DNA from: an uncultured Actinomyces sp.
Lineage (GTDB): Bacteria; Actinomycetota; Actinomycetes; Actinomycetales; Actinomycetaceae
Length of the DNA stretch: 15,819 nucleotides
Reading direction: 5' to 3'
Assembly (NCBI GenBank): GCA_915063485.1
Contig: CAJZDJ010000043.1
Coordinates: 1-15,819, forward strand
The notes under the pieces were generated by a model. That model saw only the letters and a program-made list of their open reading frames with translations, was not told where the DNA came from and did not search any database. A program made the position numbers and the translations under genes. Position 1 is the stretch's first letter; the number at the start of each line of letters is the position of its first letter. This document shows, piece after piece, positions 7,680-14,667 of the stretch.

Positions 7680-8047
7680 AAAATCATCTCTTCCCTATAA
7701 TTATTACATGGGGTTTTATAGGCAACGGACGAAATGTCCGTATCTGTAAGACCACACCACTACCGGACCACCCCGCCAAACCCCTGCTGTTCCCCTACCA
7801 GATCCTTTACCAGGCCCTCTACCTGGGGTCACTTTTTAAGCCGCGCGGCCGGGCACGGCAAACCTTGCACGCACCCACCAGGCGACCAGTCAAGGTCAGC
7901 AACGCCCCCAACTTATCCCCCAGCTAGCCTCTCCCCTGCCCTGGCCCCAGTGGATAAACTTCCCCAGCCTTTGCTGCCATAGCAGCCAAGTAGTCCTTGC
8001 GTGCCAGCCTTAAACTACGACGACGGCGCTCGCCCTTGGCTGGGACG
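7666..8047. other. Intergenic gap between the DUF2004-like gene and the two-domain hydrolase
   Basis: In these 382 bases I see no credible gene. The hydrolase side holds the palindromic repeat copy (7681-7741). A possible minus-strand promoter overlaps it: TTGCCT (7724-7719), 16 bases, then TAATTA. The part next to the DUF2004-like gene (about 7930-8040) reads on the minus strand as a short basic stretch (RRRRSLRLARKDYLAAM) ahead of a stop. It has no start codon and follows a TAG, so at most it is a decayed remnant. The middle (7760-7930) is C-rich on the plus strand with nothing recognisable. Confidence 0.5.
7681..7741. repeat. Degenerate copy of a palindromic intergenic repeat (copy A)
   Basis: The right arm ATAGGCAACGGACGA (7718-7732) matches the arm of the perfect palindrome at 14647-14704 in 14 of 15 bases. 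The left side (7681-7700) matches that copy's left arm in 15 of 20 bases. The arm spacing is also alike (19 versus 20 bases). Only CCTATAA/TTATAGG (7694-7700 and 7716-7722) still pair. A second small inverted repeat, ACGGAC-GAAAT-GTCCGT (7725-7741), lies at its right end. It sits in the promoter region of the two-domain hydrolase. Confidence 0.7.
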
Positions 8048-8554
8048 TTAGCTTTCGTGGGCTAGAGAAACTACCTGTTTTTCTAGATCAAAATAGATAA
8101 CCAATAGTTCATCAGTTAGTTCAGGGTTGAAGCTTAGATCAATGACGAAAGCTTGCTGGCCTGTTTCTTCATCAAGCAAACTGCCAAAACGCACGATTTT
8201 CAAGAAATCTACCATTTGCGCAAATGACATTGCCTCCATGTCACATGAGGGGAACAGTTCCACTAGCGTATCTGGGTCTAGCTGGTCCCGGTGGTAGTCC
8301 ATGAAATATGCGACAGTCCCATAGTGACTGACATCCTTACTTGACAGCGTCTGTTTCAAAAATTCTTTAGCAGTTGCAAGCAATGCATCTGCATCATCCA
8401 GGGTTGAGGCCACTAAAGCCATCGCCGCATCATTAGAGGTTAGCTCTTCATCAACATCCAAATAGAAAGAAGTTCCAGCTTCTTGCGGGGAAAGAAAAAT
8501 CTCTTCCCCTACCTCATATTCAATACCAGGATATTTGCTGCTCTTTAAAAACAT
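8048..8554 (-). CDS. DUF2004-like hypothetical protein
   Basis: This 168-residue acidic protein has no signal peptide or membrane segment. The start was set at ATG 8554 because GGAGGA lies just upstream; the in-frame ATG at 8566 has no ribosome-binding site. The C-terminal stretch ELTDELLVIYFDLEKQVVSLAHES (about 145-168) resembles the ending of DUF2004 proteins, where a TDELLVV-FD core is followed by a closing AHES. This family recognition is from memory and moderate. The central part (40-125) is predicted helical. DUF2004 has no established function; members often sit in accessory regions and look like small soluble binding or immunity-type proteins. It follows the DUF6318-like array on the same strand but has its own candidate promoter. 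Confidence 0.7.
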   Translation of the reverse strand: MFLKSSKYPGIEYEVGEEIFLSPQEAGTSFYLDVDEELTSNDAAMALVASTLDDADALLATAKEFLKQTLSSKDVSHYGTVAYFMDYHRDQLDPDTLVELFPSCDMEAMSFAQMVDFLKIVRFGSLLDEETGQQAFVIDLSFNPELTDELLVIYFDLEKQVVSLAHES

Positions 8555-8613
8555 TAGATCCTCCATGTCAAGCAGGGCTTCCTTGGCCTCGCACTCGAAG
8601 CGCTTTACACTCT

Positions 8614-8642
8614 AACATAGCCAACTAGTATTTTTAAGGCAA
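8614..8642 (-). promoter_or_regulatory. Candidate promoter for the DUF2004-like gene
   Basis: On the minus strand TTGCCT (8642-8637) and TATGTT (8619-8614) are separated by 17 bases. Both resemble housekeeping -35 and -10 boxes, and they lie about 60 bases before the ATG at 8554. They fall in the 116-base gap after the last DUF6318-like gene. Confidence 0.45.
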
Positions 8643-8670
8643 ATGCTCCCTACAGTAATTAGCGCAAACT

Positions 8671-9372
8671 CTATTGTGGCACACCATAGATCTCCTCAAC
8701 CTGCCAGCCACTACCGTTATATGACAAAGTAACTAATGCCGCCCATTTACTTTGTTTAACATCAACTTTTGATCCGTCACCGAGATATTCAATGCCACCA
8801 GTTTGGTAATACCAAAGCTCGACAACAACTTTATCTTTAACATCTTTACGCACCCAAGCATCCGTAAACGTTACATGCATTTCATCAACCCAGCCACCAT
8901 CAGCATGTAATTTCTGTATAGCTGCCGGAGTTGTGGCACAAGATTTATGAGTCCCTTTACACAGAGTCTTATATTCTTCAACTTTTCCCGTAGAAAATGC
9001 GTAATTATATAAGTCAACCGCATACTTAGCCGTGGCCACAGCTCCTTCATCAGTGTTTTGCGTGATTTCGTCAGGCCTGATTGGGGCTTGCATTTTCAAA
9101 GCCTCACTACGTTTCTTCGCCTCCTGTGGCGTAGGTATCCATTTCACCGAAACAGAAGGCGCCGGCGTTGATGTCGGATTCACTGGAGCCGCGCCTCTCA
9201 CCCCTGCACGGCTCGCACTTGTTGCACTTGCACTGGCCACACCGACCAAAACCTGCCCAGTATGAGTCTCTCTGAGGTTATAGAAAATTGCACCACACAA
9301 AGTCACACTGACACAAAGCATAAAAACTACCGTCACCCGCATAGGCAGCCAACTGATTTTCAATCGTTTCAT
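8671..9372 (-). CDS. DUF6318-like membrane-anchored protein, paralogue 1
   Basis: The product is 233 residues from ATG 9372. That start is preferred over TTG 9393 and ATG 9387 because only it has a G-rich ribosome-binding stretch (GGGG) in the position shared by all four paralogues. A short basic N terminus leads into one membrane segment (about 14-32). A Ser/Thr/Pro/Ala-rich linker (about 45-75) follows, then the conserved domain: EAKKRSEAL, QNTDEGAVATAKYA, LYNYAFSTG, and Cys138 and Cys145 (C-x6-C, likely a disulfide outside the cell). Next are GGWVDEMHVTF, WVRKD, LWYYQ and a closing NGSGWQVEEIYG. It resembles the actinobacterial DUF6318 family (function unknown). It is last in the five-gene run, 32 bases after paralogue 2. 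Its second half is closest to paralogue 4 (shared CKGTHKSCATTP). Confidence 0.8.
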   Translation of the reverse strand: MKRLKISWLPMRVTVVFMLCVSVTLCGAIFYNLRETHTGQVLVGVASASATSASRAGVRGAAPVNPTSTPAPSVSVKWIPTPQEAKKRSEALKMQAPIRPDEITQNTDEGAVATAKYAVDLYNYAFSTGKVEEYKTLCKGTHKSCATTPAAIQKLHADGGWVDEMHVTFTDAWVRKDVKDKVVVELWYYQTGGIEYLGDGSKVDVKQSKWAALVTLSYNGSGWQVEEIYGVPQ

Positions 9373-9404
9373 TAAGGTCAGCCCCATTAACAAGCTAAAA
9401 GCTT

Positions 9405-10082
9405 TTAGTGTTTTTCTTCAACATAAATCTCCTGCACTTTCCATTCAACGCCATCAAATTTCAAGGTAACTAAAGAGGCGAACTTACCAGCAGAAATATT
9501 TTGAAGCTCACCTTGACCAGAGTGCTCTTGACTAGCATTACGGTAAAACCAAAGCTGTACAACTACATTCTTAGTAACATCTTTGCGAACCCAACCGCTA
9601 ACAAAAGTCACCTGTATTGGATCTACCCAACCACCATTTTGATGAATCTTAAGTGCGTCCACCGGAACCTTAACGCACGATTTCCTATCGCTAATGCACA
9701 GAGCTTTATACTCATCTACATTCCCCGTAGCAAATGTATAGTTATATAACTCAATCGCATACTTGGCCGTGGCCACAGCGCCTTCATCAGTGTTTTGCGC
9801 GATTTCTTTAGGCCTGACCGGTGCCTGCATTTTCAAAGCCTCAGCGCGCTTCTTGGCCTCCTGGGCCGTAGATATCCACTTAACCGAAGCAGAAGACGTT
9901 GATGTTGATGTTGGCGAAATCGTGACACTCACACTAGCCACACTGCCACCACCAGGTAAAGCTTGCCCAGCATGAACCTCCTTGAGGCTATAGAAAACCA
10001 CACCACACAAAGTCACACTGACACAGAACACTAAAACAATCACTATCCGCACAGGCAGACAAGTAATTTTCAAGTTTTTCAC
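9405..10082 (-). CDS. DUF6318-like membrane-anchored protein, paralogue 2
   Basis: The product is 225 residues from GTG 10082. Another GTG nine bases upstream (10091) is in frame, but AGGGTG lies correctly for the inner one, as in the sister genes. The layout is as in the other paralogues: one membrane segment (about 12-31), a Ser/Thr-rich linker (46-67), then the conserved domain with QNTDEGAVATAKYAIELYNY, Cys129 and Cys136, GGWVDPIQVTF, GWVRKD, QLWFY and VEWKVQEIYVEE. It lacks the SRSG stretch in the linker and has the most diverged C-terminal third (ASQEHSGQGELQNISAG). No lipobox precedes a cysteine, so it is anchored by the hydrophobic segment rather than lipid. The inter-cysteine loop (ISDRKS) is like paralogue 3. 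Confidence 0.8.
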   Translation of the reverse strand: MKNLKITCLPVRIVIVLVFCVSVTLCGVVFYSLKEVHAGQALPGGGSVASVSVTISPTSTSTSSASVKWISTAQEAKKRAEALKMQAPVRPKEIAQNTDEGAVATAKYAIELYNYTFATGNVDEYKALCISDRKSCVKVPVDALKIHQNGGWVDPIQVTFVSGWVRKDVTKNVVVQLWFYRNASQEHSGQGELQNISAGKFASLVTLKFDGVEWKVQEIYVEEKH

Positions 10083-10111
10083 TGAAATCACCCTAGATAA
10101 ACTAACAGCTT

Positions 10112-10813
10112 TTACTTATCGTCTTCAATGTAAATTACCTCTACTTTCCATTCAGTTCCATCATATTTGAGGGTTAGCAGCGCTACGCATTTTGTTGAAG
10201 CAATTAACTTTCTTTCACCAGTTCCACTATATTCAATGGCTTCTGGCTGATAATAGCGTAGTTGAACAACTACATCTTTAGCGTCTTTCCTAACGTAACC
10301 TTCAGTGAAGACTACATTTATTGGTGACACCCAGCCACCTTTACTATGCAATCGTTGAACACTAGCTACGGTTTTAACACAAGACCTTTTTTCACTAACA
10401 CACAGTGACTTATATTCATTAACATTCCCAGTCGCATAGGTGTAGTTATATAGCTCAATCGCATACTTGGCAGTAGCCACAGCACCATCATCGGTATTCT
10501 GCGTAATCCCTTCCGGCTTAGCCGGGAGCGGCATACTCAAAACCTCAGCGCGCTTCTTGGCTTCCTGGGCCGTTGGCGTCCATTTAACCGAAGCAGAGGG
10601 CGCCGGCGTCAGTGTTGGTGAAACCGTAGCGCTAACCCCTGAGCGGCTCACACTTGTCACACTTGCGCTGGCTGCGCCCCCATGAGGCAAAGCCTGCCCA
10701 GCCTGAGCATCTTTACCAGCATAGAAAACCATGATGCATAAGCCAGCACTGATGCAACTTACTAAAGCAGCAACTACCCATGCCTGTAGCCAACCAATTT
10801 TTAATCTCTTCAC
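10112..10813 (-). CDS. DUF6318-like membrane-anchored protein, paralogue 3
   Basis: The product is 233 residues from the inner GTG 10813, which has AGGGGTG six bases upstream; GTG 10822 is an alternative. One membrane segment spans about 10-31. The linker (KDAQAGQALP, then Ala/Ser/Thr-rich to TPAPSASVKWTPTAQ) is nearly that of paralogue 4. The domain holds QNTDDGAVATAKYAIELYNY, Cys138 and Cys145, GGWVSPINVVF, GYVRKD, QLRYYQ and TEWKVEVIYIED. An extra Cys in the C-terminal part (KCVALLTL) is not shared by the sisters. It lies 31 bases after the PKD-domain gene and 29 bases before paralogue 2, all without promoters of their own in the gaps. Confidence 0.8.
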   Translation of the reverse strand: MKRLKIGWLQAWVVAALVSCISAGLCIMVFYAGKDAQAGQALPHGGAASASVTSVSRSGVSATVSPTLTPAPSASVKWTPTAQEAKKRAEVLSMPLPAKPEGITQNTDDGAVATAKYAIELYNYTYATGNVNEYKSLCVSEKRSCVKTVASVQRLHSKGGWVSPINVVFTEGYVRKDAKDVVVQLRYYQPEAIEYSGTGERKLIASTKCVALLTLKYDGTEWKVEVIYIEDDK

Positions 10814-10844
10814 TGAGCTCACCCCTATTTTCAGAGTTAAACTG

Positions 10845-11681
10845 CTACCTAGGTTTATCTACAGGCGGCTCAATCGTGGGCGAAGGCTCATAGCCGGGCA
10901 CCACCCCGTACGAATCTGGTAAATATAAATCGAAATATGTACTAAATTCATGGGTGGTAATCGTGCCACGTACAGTTTGCCAAGCTCCACCAACTAAACG
11001 CCAGCGAGCAACCCATACCACAGTTAACTGGACCCGGAAATTATTGCCAGTATCCTTGAATTGATGAACGATTCCACCTGCTGGAGGTGGAGACCCTGGG
11101 TAGTCAGTTTCTTGGATTACCCCATCACCAAAGTCCCAGATGTATTTAACTGGACTGGCTTCAATTTCTACCTGACGGCCTAACAGGTTAGAAGTAATGG
11201 ACTGTTTATTCCCGCTAGTCCAAAACGTAATATCGTGATCAATTACTAATGTTCGTCCAGCTGGATAACGTTCAACACCGCTGCCTTTTACGAATAATTT
11301 CGCAACTTGCTCACGTGTAACCACAAACGGTTTAGCCTGCACAGGTGCACCTTCACCTTGAGGTCTACCAGGCACTACCTCACAACTGTCGTAGCGTGAG
11401 GGATCTAAATCGCTACCCTCAAAAACAACCCCTTCTGCTGCGCCACTTCCATAGCACCTCAACACAGGCTTAGCCGCACCTTCTTGCGCTTGTTCTGGCA
11501 GCTCTGAGCTACCAGTAGCCCCAACAAAGCCAGGAGCACTATCCTTTTGCTCAGCTTCAACAACAACATGCCTGCCCGAATTATCTATTTGCCCATCAAA
11601 ATTCCCGTCCGCATAAGCAAAACTAGACATTCCAAGACAAATAACTAGCAAAAGCAGGACACGTAAGTTAGCGCTTCTCAA
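10845..11681 (-). CDS. Secreted PKD-domain protein
   Basis: This 278-residue protein starts at TTG 11681, the only start that keeps the signal peptide. GGAGAT lies eight bases upstream, inside the end of paralogue 4, and the two genes overlap by 14 bases, which points to translational coupling. The signal peptide is residues 1-24, with predicted cleavage at AYA|DG. A low-complexity acidic region and two cysteines (76, 100) follow. The PKD-like immunoglobulin fold (about 145-225) carries the hallmark YIWDFGDG (180-187), then HQFKDTGNNFRVQLTVVW. The C terminus is Pro-rich (PSPTIEPPVDKP) with no sorting signal or membrane helix. PKD domains usually mediate protein or sugar contacts at the cell surface. 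Its place inside the DUF6318-like array suggests the products act together outside the membrane (inference). Confidence 0.85.
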   Translation of the reverse strand: MRSANLRVLLLLVICLGMSSFAYADGNFDGQIDNSGRHVVVEAEQKDSAPGFVGATGSSELPEQAQEGAAKPVLRCYGSGAAEGVVFEGSDLDPSRYDSCEVVPGRPQGEGAPVQAKPFVVTREQVAKLFVKGSGVERYPAGRTLVIDHDITFWTSGNKQSITSNLLGRQVEIEASPVKYIWDFGDGVIQETDYPGSPPPAGGIVHQFKDTGNNFRVQLTVVWVARWRLVGGAWQTVRGTITTHEFSTYFDLYLPDSYGVVPGYEPSPTIEPPVDKPR

Positions 11682-12555
11682 CGTAGATCATCTCCACTTG
11701 CCAGCTACTACCATTATAAGACAAACTAACTAGTGCGGCACGTTTCCCCTGTTTTAGGTCTAAATTAGAACCAGTACCAGAATATTCAAACCCGTCACTT
11801 TGGTAATACCATAATTGGACAATAAGTTCATCCTTAATATCTTTACGAACCCAACCGCTTGTAAAAGTCACCTGTAATTTATCAACCCACCCACCATTAG
11901 CGTGCATTTTCTTAATAACATCTGGGGTTGTGGCACAGGATTTATGGGTTCCTTTACACAACTTTGCATACTCATCTACATTCCCTGTAGCAAACGCATA
12001 GTTATATAGCTCAATGGCATACTTGGCCGTGGCCACAGCACCATCATCGGTATTCTGCGTAATTTCTTCTGGCTTAGCTGGAAGCGGCATACTCAAAGCC
12101 TCAGCGCGCTTCTTGGCCTCCTGGGCCGTAGGCGTCCACTTCACCGAAGCAGAAGGCGCCGGCGTCGGCGTCGCTGAAACCGTGCCTCGCGCCCCTGAGC
12201 GGCTCGCACTTGCACTGGCCACAGCGCCCCCGCCAGGCAAAGCCTGCCCAGCCTGGGCGTCTTTACCACCATAAAAGTCCACAAAGTACCAGCCGGCGCT
12301 GATACACAGCACCACTACCAGCGCTACTCGCACCAGCGGCCAGCGGTCTTGCGGTTTAACGTGCAGCCAGGGTGGCAGCCCACTTCCAGCCCGCTTTTTC
12401 TTGTGGCTCGCAATGCCAGTCTCACCGCTGCCCCTAGCGCCGCCCTCAAGGTGAGCCTCACCGCGAGTCTCAGGCACAGCCTGATCTTTACCAAATTTGG
12501 CCGCGCTAGGTTCAGCCGCCGGCAAGACGGCTGGCTTATTTTTAAATCCCTTCAT
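11668..12555 (-). CDS. DUF6318-like membrane-anchored protein, paralogue 4 with long cytoplasmic N-terminal extension
   Basis: This 295-residue protein is the first gene of the array. It differs from its sisters by an extra ~60-residue charged, disordered-looking N terminus (residues 5-70, with basic patch HKKKR at 51-55) before the membrane segment (about 73-91). The rest follows the family plan: linker with TPAPSASVKWTPTAQEAKKRAEAL, QNTDDGAVATAKYAIELYNY, Cys200 and Cys207 (CKGTHKSC), GGWVDKLQVTF, GWVRKD, QLWYYQ and WQVEMIYVEK. ATG 12555 has GGGGG nine bases upstream, matching the translation-start context of the other three. The stop overlaps the PKD gene start by 14 bases. Its first half resembles paralogue 3 and its second half paralogue 1, which suggests gene conversion or unequal recombination. 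Confidence 0.82.
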   Translation of the reverse strand: MKGFKNKPAVLPAAEPSAAKFGKDQAVPETRGEAHLEGGARGSGETGIASHKKKRAGSGLPPWLHVKPQDRWPLVRVALVVVLCISAGWYFVDFYGGKDAQAGQALPGGGAVASASASRSGARGTVSATPTPAPSASVKWTPTAQEAKKRAEALSMPLPAKPEEITQNTDDGAVATAKYAIELYNYAFATGNVDEYAKLCKGTHKSCATTPDVIKKMHANGGWVDKLQVTFTSGWVRKDIKDELIVQLWYYQSDGFEYSGTGSNLDLKQGKRAALVSLSYNGSSWQVEMIYVEKR

Positions 12556-12713
12556 TGGGATCGCCCCCGTATTTCAGCTGGTGAACAGGGCTGAAACACG
12601 ACTTAGTGCGCCAGCCAGTTCAAAACAAAGTTGAATCAGAGTAGCGCACATCACTTTAGTTACACAAGGGAATCTGACAATCTGTGGATATTGCATGTAG
12701 TTCTGACATGCAT
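12556..12713. promoter_or_regulatory. Leader and probable promoter of the DUF6318/PKD array
   Basis: On the minus strand TTGTCA (12680-12675) and TAAAGT (12658-12653) are 16 bases apart and are the best promoter candidate for the five-gene run, about 100 bases before ATG 12555. The leader between contains the inverted repeat TTTCAGC/GCTGAAA (12572-12578 and 12590-12596, loop 11 bases), placed just before the G-rich ribosome-binding site; it could influence initiation. Next to the HEAT gene stop, TGCATGT/ACATGCA (12692-12698 and 12706-12712, loop 7) may act as a weak terminator, though it lacks a U tract. Confidence 0.4.
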
Positions 12714-13367
12714 TTACCCCTTACTCAAAAACCTGACGGCAGCCCCGCGCCCCTTTTCAATCTTTTCCAGTTCGCGCCCCTCTACTGCGCTTGCCGACAC
12801 CCAGCGCTTAGCAAACAGCTCCTGCGCTGCCTGGATCATAACCCCACACGCATAGGGATCTTTTTCCTCGCTAATCGCCCTGGCAAACACCGCCTTGGTT
12901 TTTAGCCTAAGCTCCTCCCCTTGAACGCGGTGGAAGGACATTTGCATGAGACTAGCCGCACCCCAAGCCCGGCACAGTGCGTCGTCGTCGTTAAAAAGCA
13001 CCTGAGCCAAAACGTCAATCTCACCTTCTCCCCCAACCCAGCCCAAAGCGATAACCACCTTGCGGCGAAGCTGAACGTCCCCGGTAGCAAGCAGGGCGCA
13101 AAGCGGGCCCACAAGCCTATCGCAGTAGGGCGCATAGAAATCTAGGTGCCTTAGTTTGGACAGCACCTCAGCTGCCAGGGCGGCGGTGAGCACCCGGATT
13201 TTCTCATCCCCTCCCCCAGATAGCTGCGCTAATAGAAAGTCGAGCCCCGCCTGCCCGTGCGTGTCGAAGCGGCCAGCCAAATAGACTTCTTTGCCCGCCC
13301 GCCAATCTGCACAGATAAGCTCATAGTGCGCGGCAATATCCTGGGCTTTGTCGCTCCCCTGCTCCAT
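12714..13367 (-). CDS. HEAT-repeat protein
   Basis: This 217-residue soluble protein has no signal peptide or membrane helix. It is almost all helical, with about four HEAT-like helix pairs (roughly 38-72, 80-112, 114-143 and 155-188). The best is VQLRRKVVIALGWVGGEGEI (98-117), followed by DDALCRAWGAASLMQM. Such repeats form a scaffold for protein binding and are seen in PBS-lyase-like proteins and many immunity or adaptor proteins. There is no catalytic motif. The ATG at 13367 has a strong Shine-Dalgarno (AAGGAGG). It is divergent from the esterase at 13519 and lies 158 bases upstream of the DUF6318 array on the same strand. Partner and function are unknown. Confidence 0.8.
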   Translation of the reverse strand: MEQGSDKAQDIAAHYELICADWRAGKEVYLAGRFDTHGQAGLDFLLAQLSGGGDEKIRVLTAALAAEVLSKLRHLDFYAPYCDRLVGPLCALLATGDVQLRRKVVIALGWVGGEGEIDVLAQVLFNDDDALCRAWGAASLMQMSFHRVQGEELRLKTKAVFARAISEEKDPYACGVMIQAAQELFAKRWVSASAVEGRELEKIEKGRGAAVRFLSKG

Positions 13368-13518
13368 GGGCCTCCTTACCTCATTGGTGCCGACGGCGCA
13401 CCCAGCCAGTATTTATCGCCAGCCTAACGCATAGGCGTAAGAGACAGACTCATTGCGGGCCTTAGCTGTGCGCCCGCCCTAGTATGAGCCCAGGTATATA
13501 CCCGAAAAGGATTTAGAC
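13368..13518. promoter_or_regulatory. Divergent intergenic region between HEAT gene and esterase
   Basis: Both genes must be transcribed outward from these 151 bases. No strong -35/-10 pair could be fixed for either side. TAGTAT (13480-13485) is a possible -10 for the plus-strand esterase, and a perfect 10-bp palindrome GGTATATACC lies at 13493-13502, just before its ribosome-binding site. A short ACGC-ATAG-GCGT inverted repeat occurs near 13428-13439. Confidence 0.3.
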
Positions 13519-14475
13519 ATGTCCATTGAAATGAGCCTAGCTAAACTCAGTCAGCGCCTAGTGCCACCAATTCTTAACTCGCAGGCGGCCACGCGCTTCG
13601 CTGCTCTGCACCCCCTGGCGCCCGCCCCTGCCCCGTTTTGGATGCGCCGGCGTTTTTGCCTGCGTATCCACGGCCCACTGACCTGGGTCACCCCCAAGCA
13701 CCCGGCCGCAAAATTTCAACAGGCTCACCGCCCCCGCCAGGCTGACCCAGATCTGCGCCCTGATTTAGATCCCCTGTTGGCGCCAGCTGATACCGCACTG
13801 ATTTATCTACACGGCGGTGCCTATGTCCAGGCCATGTCTGCTTTCCAGTGGAATATTGTGGCTGGGCTGGCTGACCGCACGAGTTTGCCGGTGCTTGTGG
13901 TGGATTATCCACTGGCTCCCGCCCACTGCGCCCAGGATGCGTTTGCGCTGACGAACGCGGTTATAGACTATGCGCAGCTGCTCTATAAGCGTGTCATTTT
14001 GGTTGGCGACTCTGCTGGCGGCGGCCTGTGTGCCTCCCTGGCAATGCAGCGCCGCGACCTGTCTTTAAGCCAGGTTGATGGCTTGATTTTGTACTCGCCG
14101 TGGGTTGATGTGACCATGACCAACCCGGATATTGCCGCCATTTTGCCTCGCGACCCGATGCTTGGGGTACCCGGCCTGAAATGGGCAGGGCAGGTTTGGG
14201 CCGGCAAGCTGGCAACTAAGGATCCGCGCATCAGCCCTCTATATGGCTCATTTGACCGCTTGCCCCCTATGCGTGTTTTCGCAGGCAGCGACGATATCAT
14301 CACGCCCGACGTCGTAGAGTTTGCCCACCGCGCACTGGACGCGGGGGTTGACGTCAAGCTGCGTTTTGAGCATGGAGCCTTCCATGTTTATGTGGCCGGG
14401 GGCCCACTTATCCCCGAGGCTAGGCTGGCATTGGATTATTCGGCCCAGTTCATCAACCAGATCAGGGGGCTTTAA
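13519..14475 (+). CDS. HSL-family alpha/beta hydrolase (esterase/lipase)
   Basis: This 318-residue cytoplasmic-looking enzyme has the hormone-sensitive lipase (bacterial esterase) motifs: oxyanion-hole HGGAY (98-102), nucleophile Ser165 in GDSAGG, the acid in AGSDDIITPD (Asp259 by alignment with family members) and His289 in HGAFHVY. The N-terminal ~85 residues form the cap region; there is no signal peptide. Substrates are probably short-chain acyl esters, but none can be named. ATG 13519 has AAAGGA seven bases upstream. It is the only complete plus-strand gene here, divergent from the HEAT gene. It is only distantly like the HSL domain of the two-domain hydrolase at 5758-7656, sharing motifs rather than close sequence. 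Confidence 0.92.
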   Translation: MSIEMSLAKLSQRLVPPILNSQAATRFAALHPLAPAPAPFWMRRRFCLRIHGPLTWVTPKHPAAKFQQAHRPRQADPDLRPDLDPLLAPADTALIYLHGGAYVQAMSAFQWNIVAGLADRTSLPVLVVDYPLAPAHCAQDAFALTNAVIDYAQLLYKRVILVGDSAGGGLCASLAMQRRDLSLSQVDGLILYSPWVDVTMTNPDIAAILPRDPMLGVPGLKWAGQVWAGKLATKDPRISPLYGSFDRLPPMRVFAGSDDIITPDVVEFAHRALDAGVDVKLRFEHGAFHVYVAGGPLIPEARLALDYSAQFINQIRGL

Positions 14476-14523
14476 GGGATTTTTACAGACTTTAAGTAGG
14501 CGGCTTTCAGTGGGAGGTTTTAA

Positions 14524-14541
14524 GCCCTTTGGGTTAAGGGC
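14524..14541 (+). terminator. Hairpin downstream of the esterase, possible weak terminator
   Basis: GCCCTT and AAGGGC pair perfectly around a 6-base loop (TGGGTT), about 50 bases after the esterase stop. No T tract follows, so termination would be weak or Rho-assisted. Confidence 0.3.
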
Positions 14542-14580
14542 CCCTTGGGTTAACGCCGGGGTAGGCACGGCAGTGGGTCC

Positions 14581-14667
14581 AACGCCGACGGCGCCGCTGG
14601 GTTCAGTCTCGACGACGGCAAGGCCTGGCTCGCCGCCGTTACCTACAAAATCGTCCGTCGCCTATAA
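14581..14667 (+). pseudogene. Startless coding remnant (C-terminal ~28 codons) ending in the palindrome
   Basis: One plus frame reads NADGAAGFSLDDGKAW, then LAAVTYKIVRRL and a TAA stop. Codons are coherent and strongly C-ending at third positions, as in a real gene. The frame is open only from the TAA at 14551 and has no ATG, GTG or TTG, so it is at most the tail of a decayed gene. The final KIVRRL-stop is encoded by the left arm of the palindrome. I do not recognise the parent protein. Confidence 0.3.

Noticed and set aside
7568..7982. Two overlapping plus-strand frames in the 7.7-kb gap
   Set aside because: Proline-rich translations without domains; one runs antisense into the hydrolase gene, and neither has a Shine-Dalgarno sequence.
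7930..8040. Small basic ORF on the minus strand (RRRRSLRLARKDYLAAM)
   Set aside because: No start codon is available; the frame opens only after a TAG and ends soon after.
8671..12555. DUF6318-like proteins as lipoproteins
   Set aside because: Cysteines in the hydrophobic segments (such as TLCG) lack a Gly, Ala or Ser at the position before the cysteine, and they fall inside the membrane helix rather than at its end.
13425..13442. Third copy of the palindromic repeat (CATAGGCG)
   Set aside because: Only about eight bases match, with no CGGACGA core and no arms.
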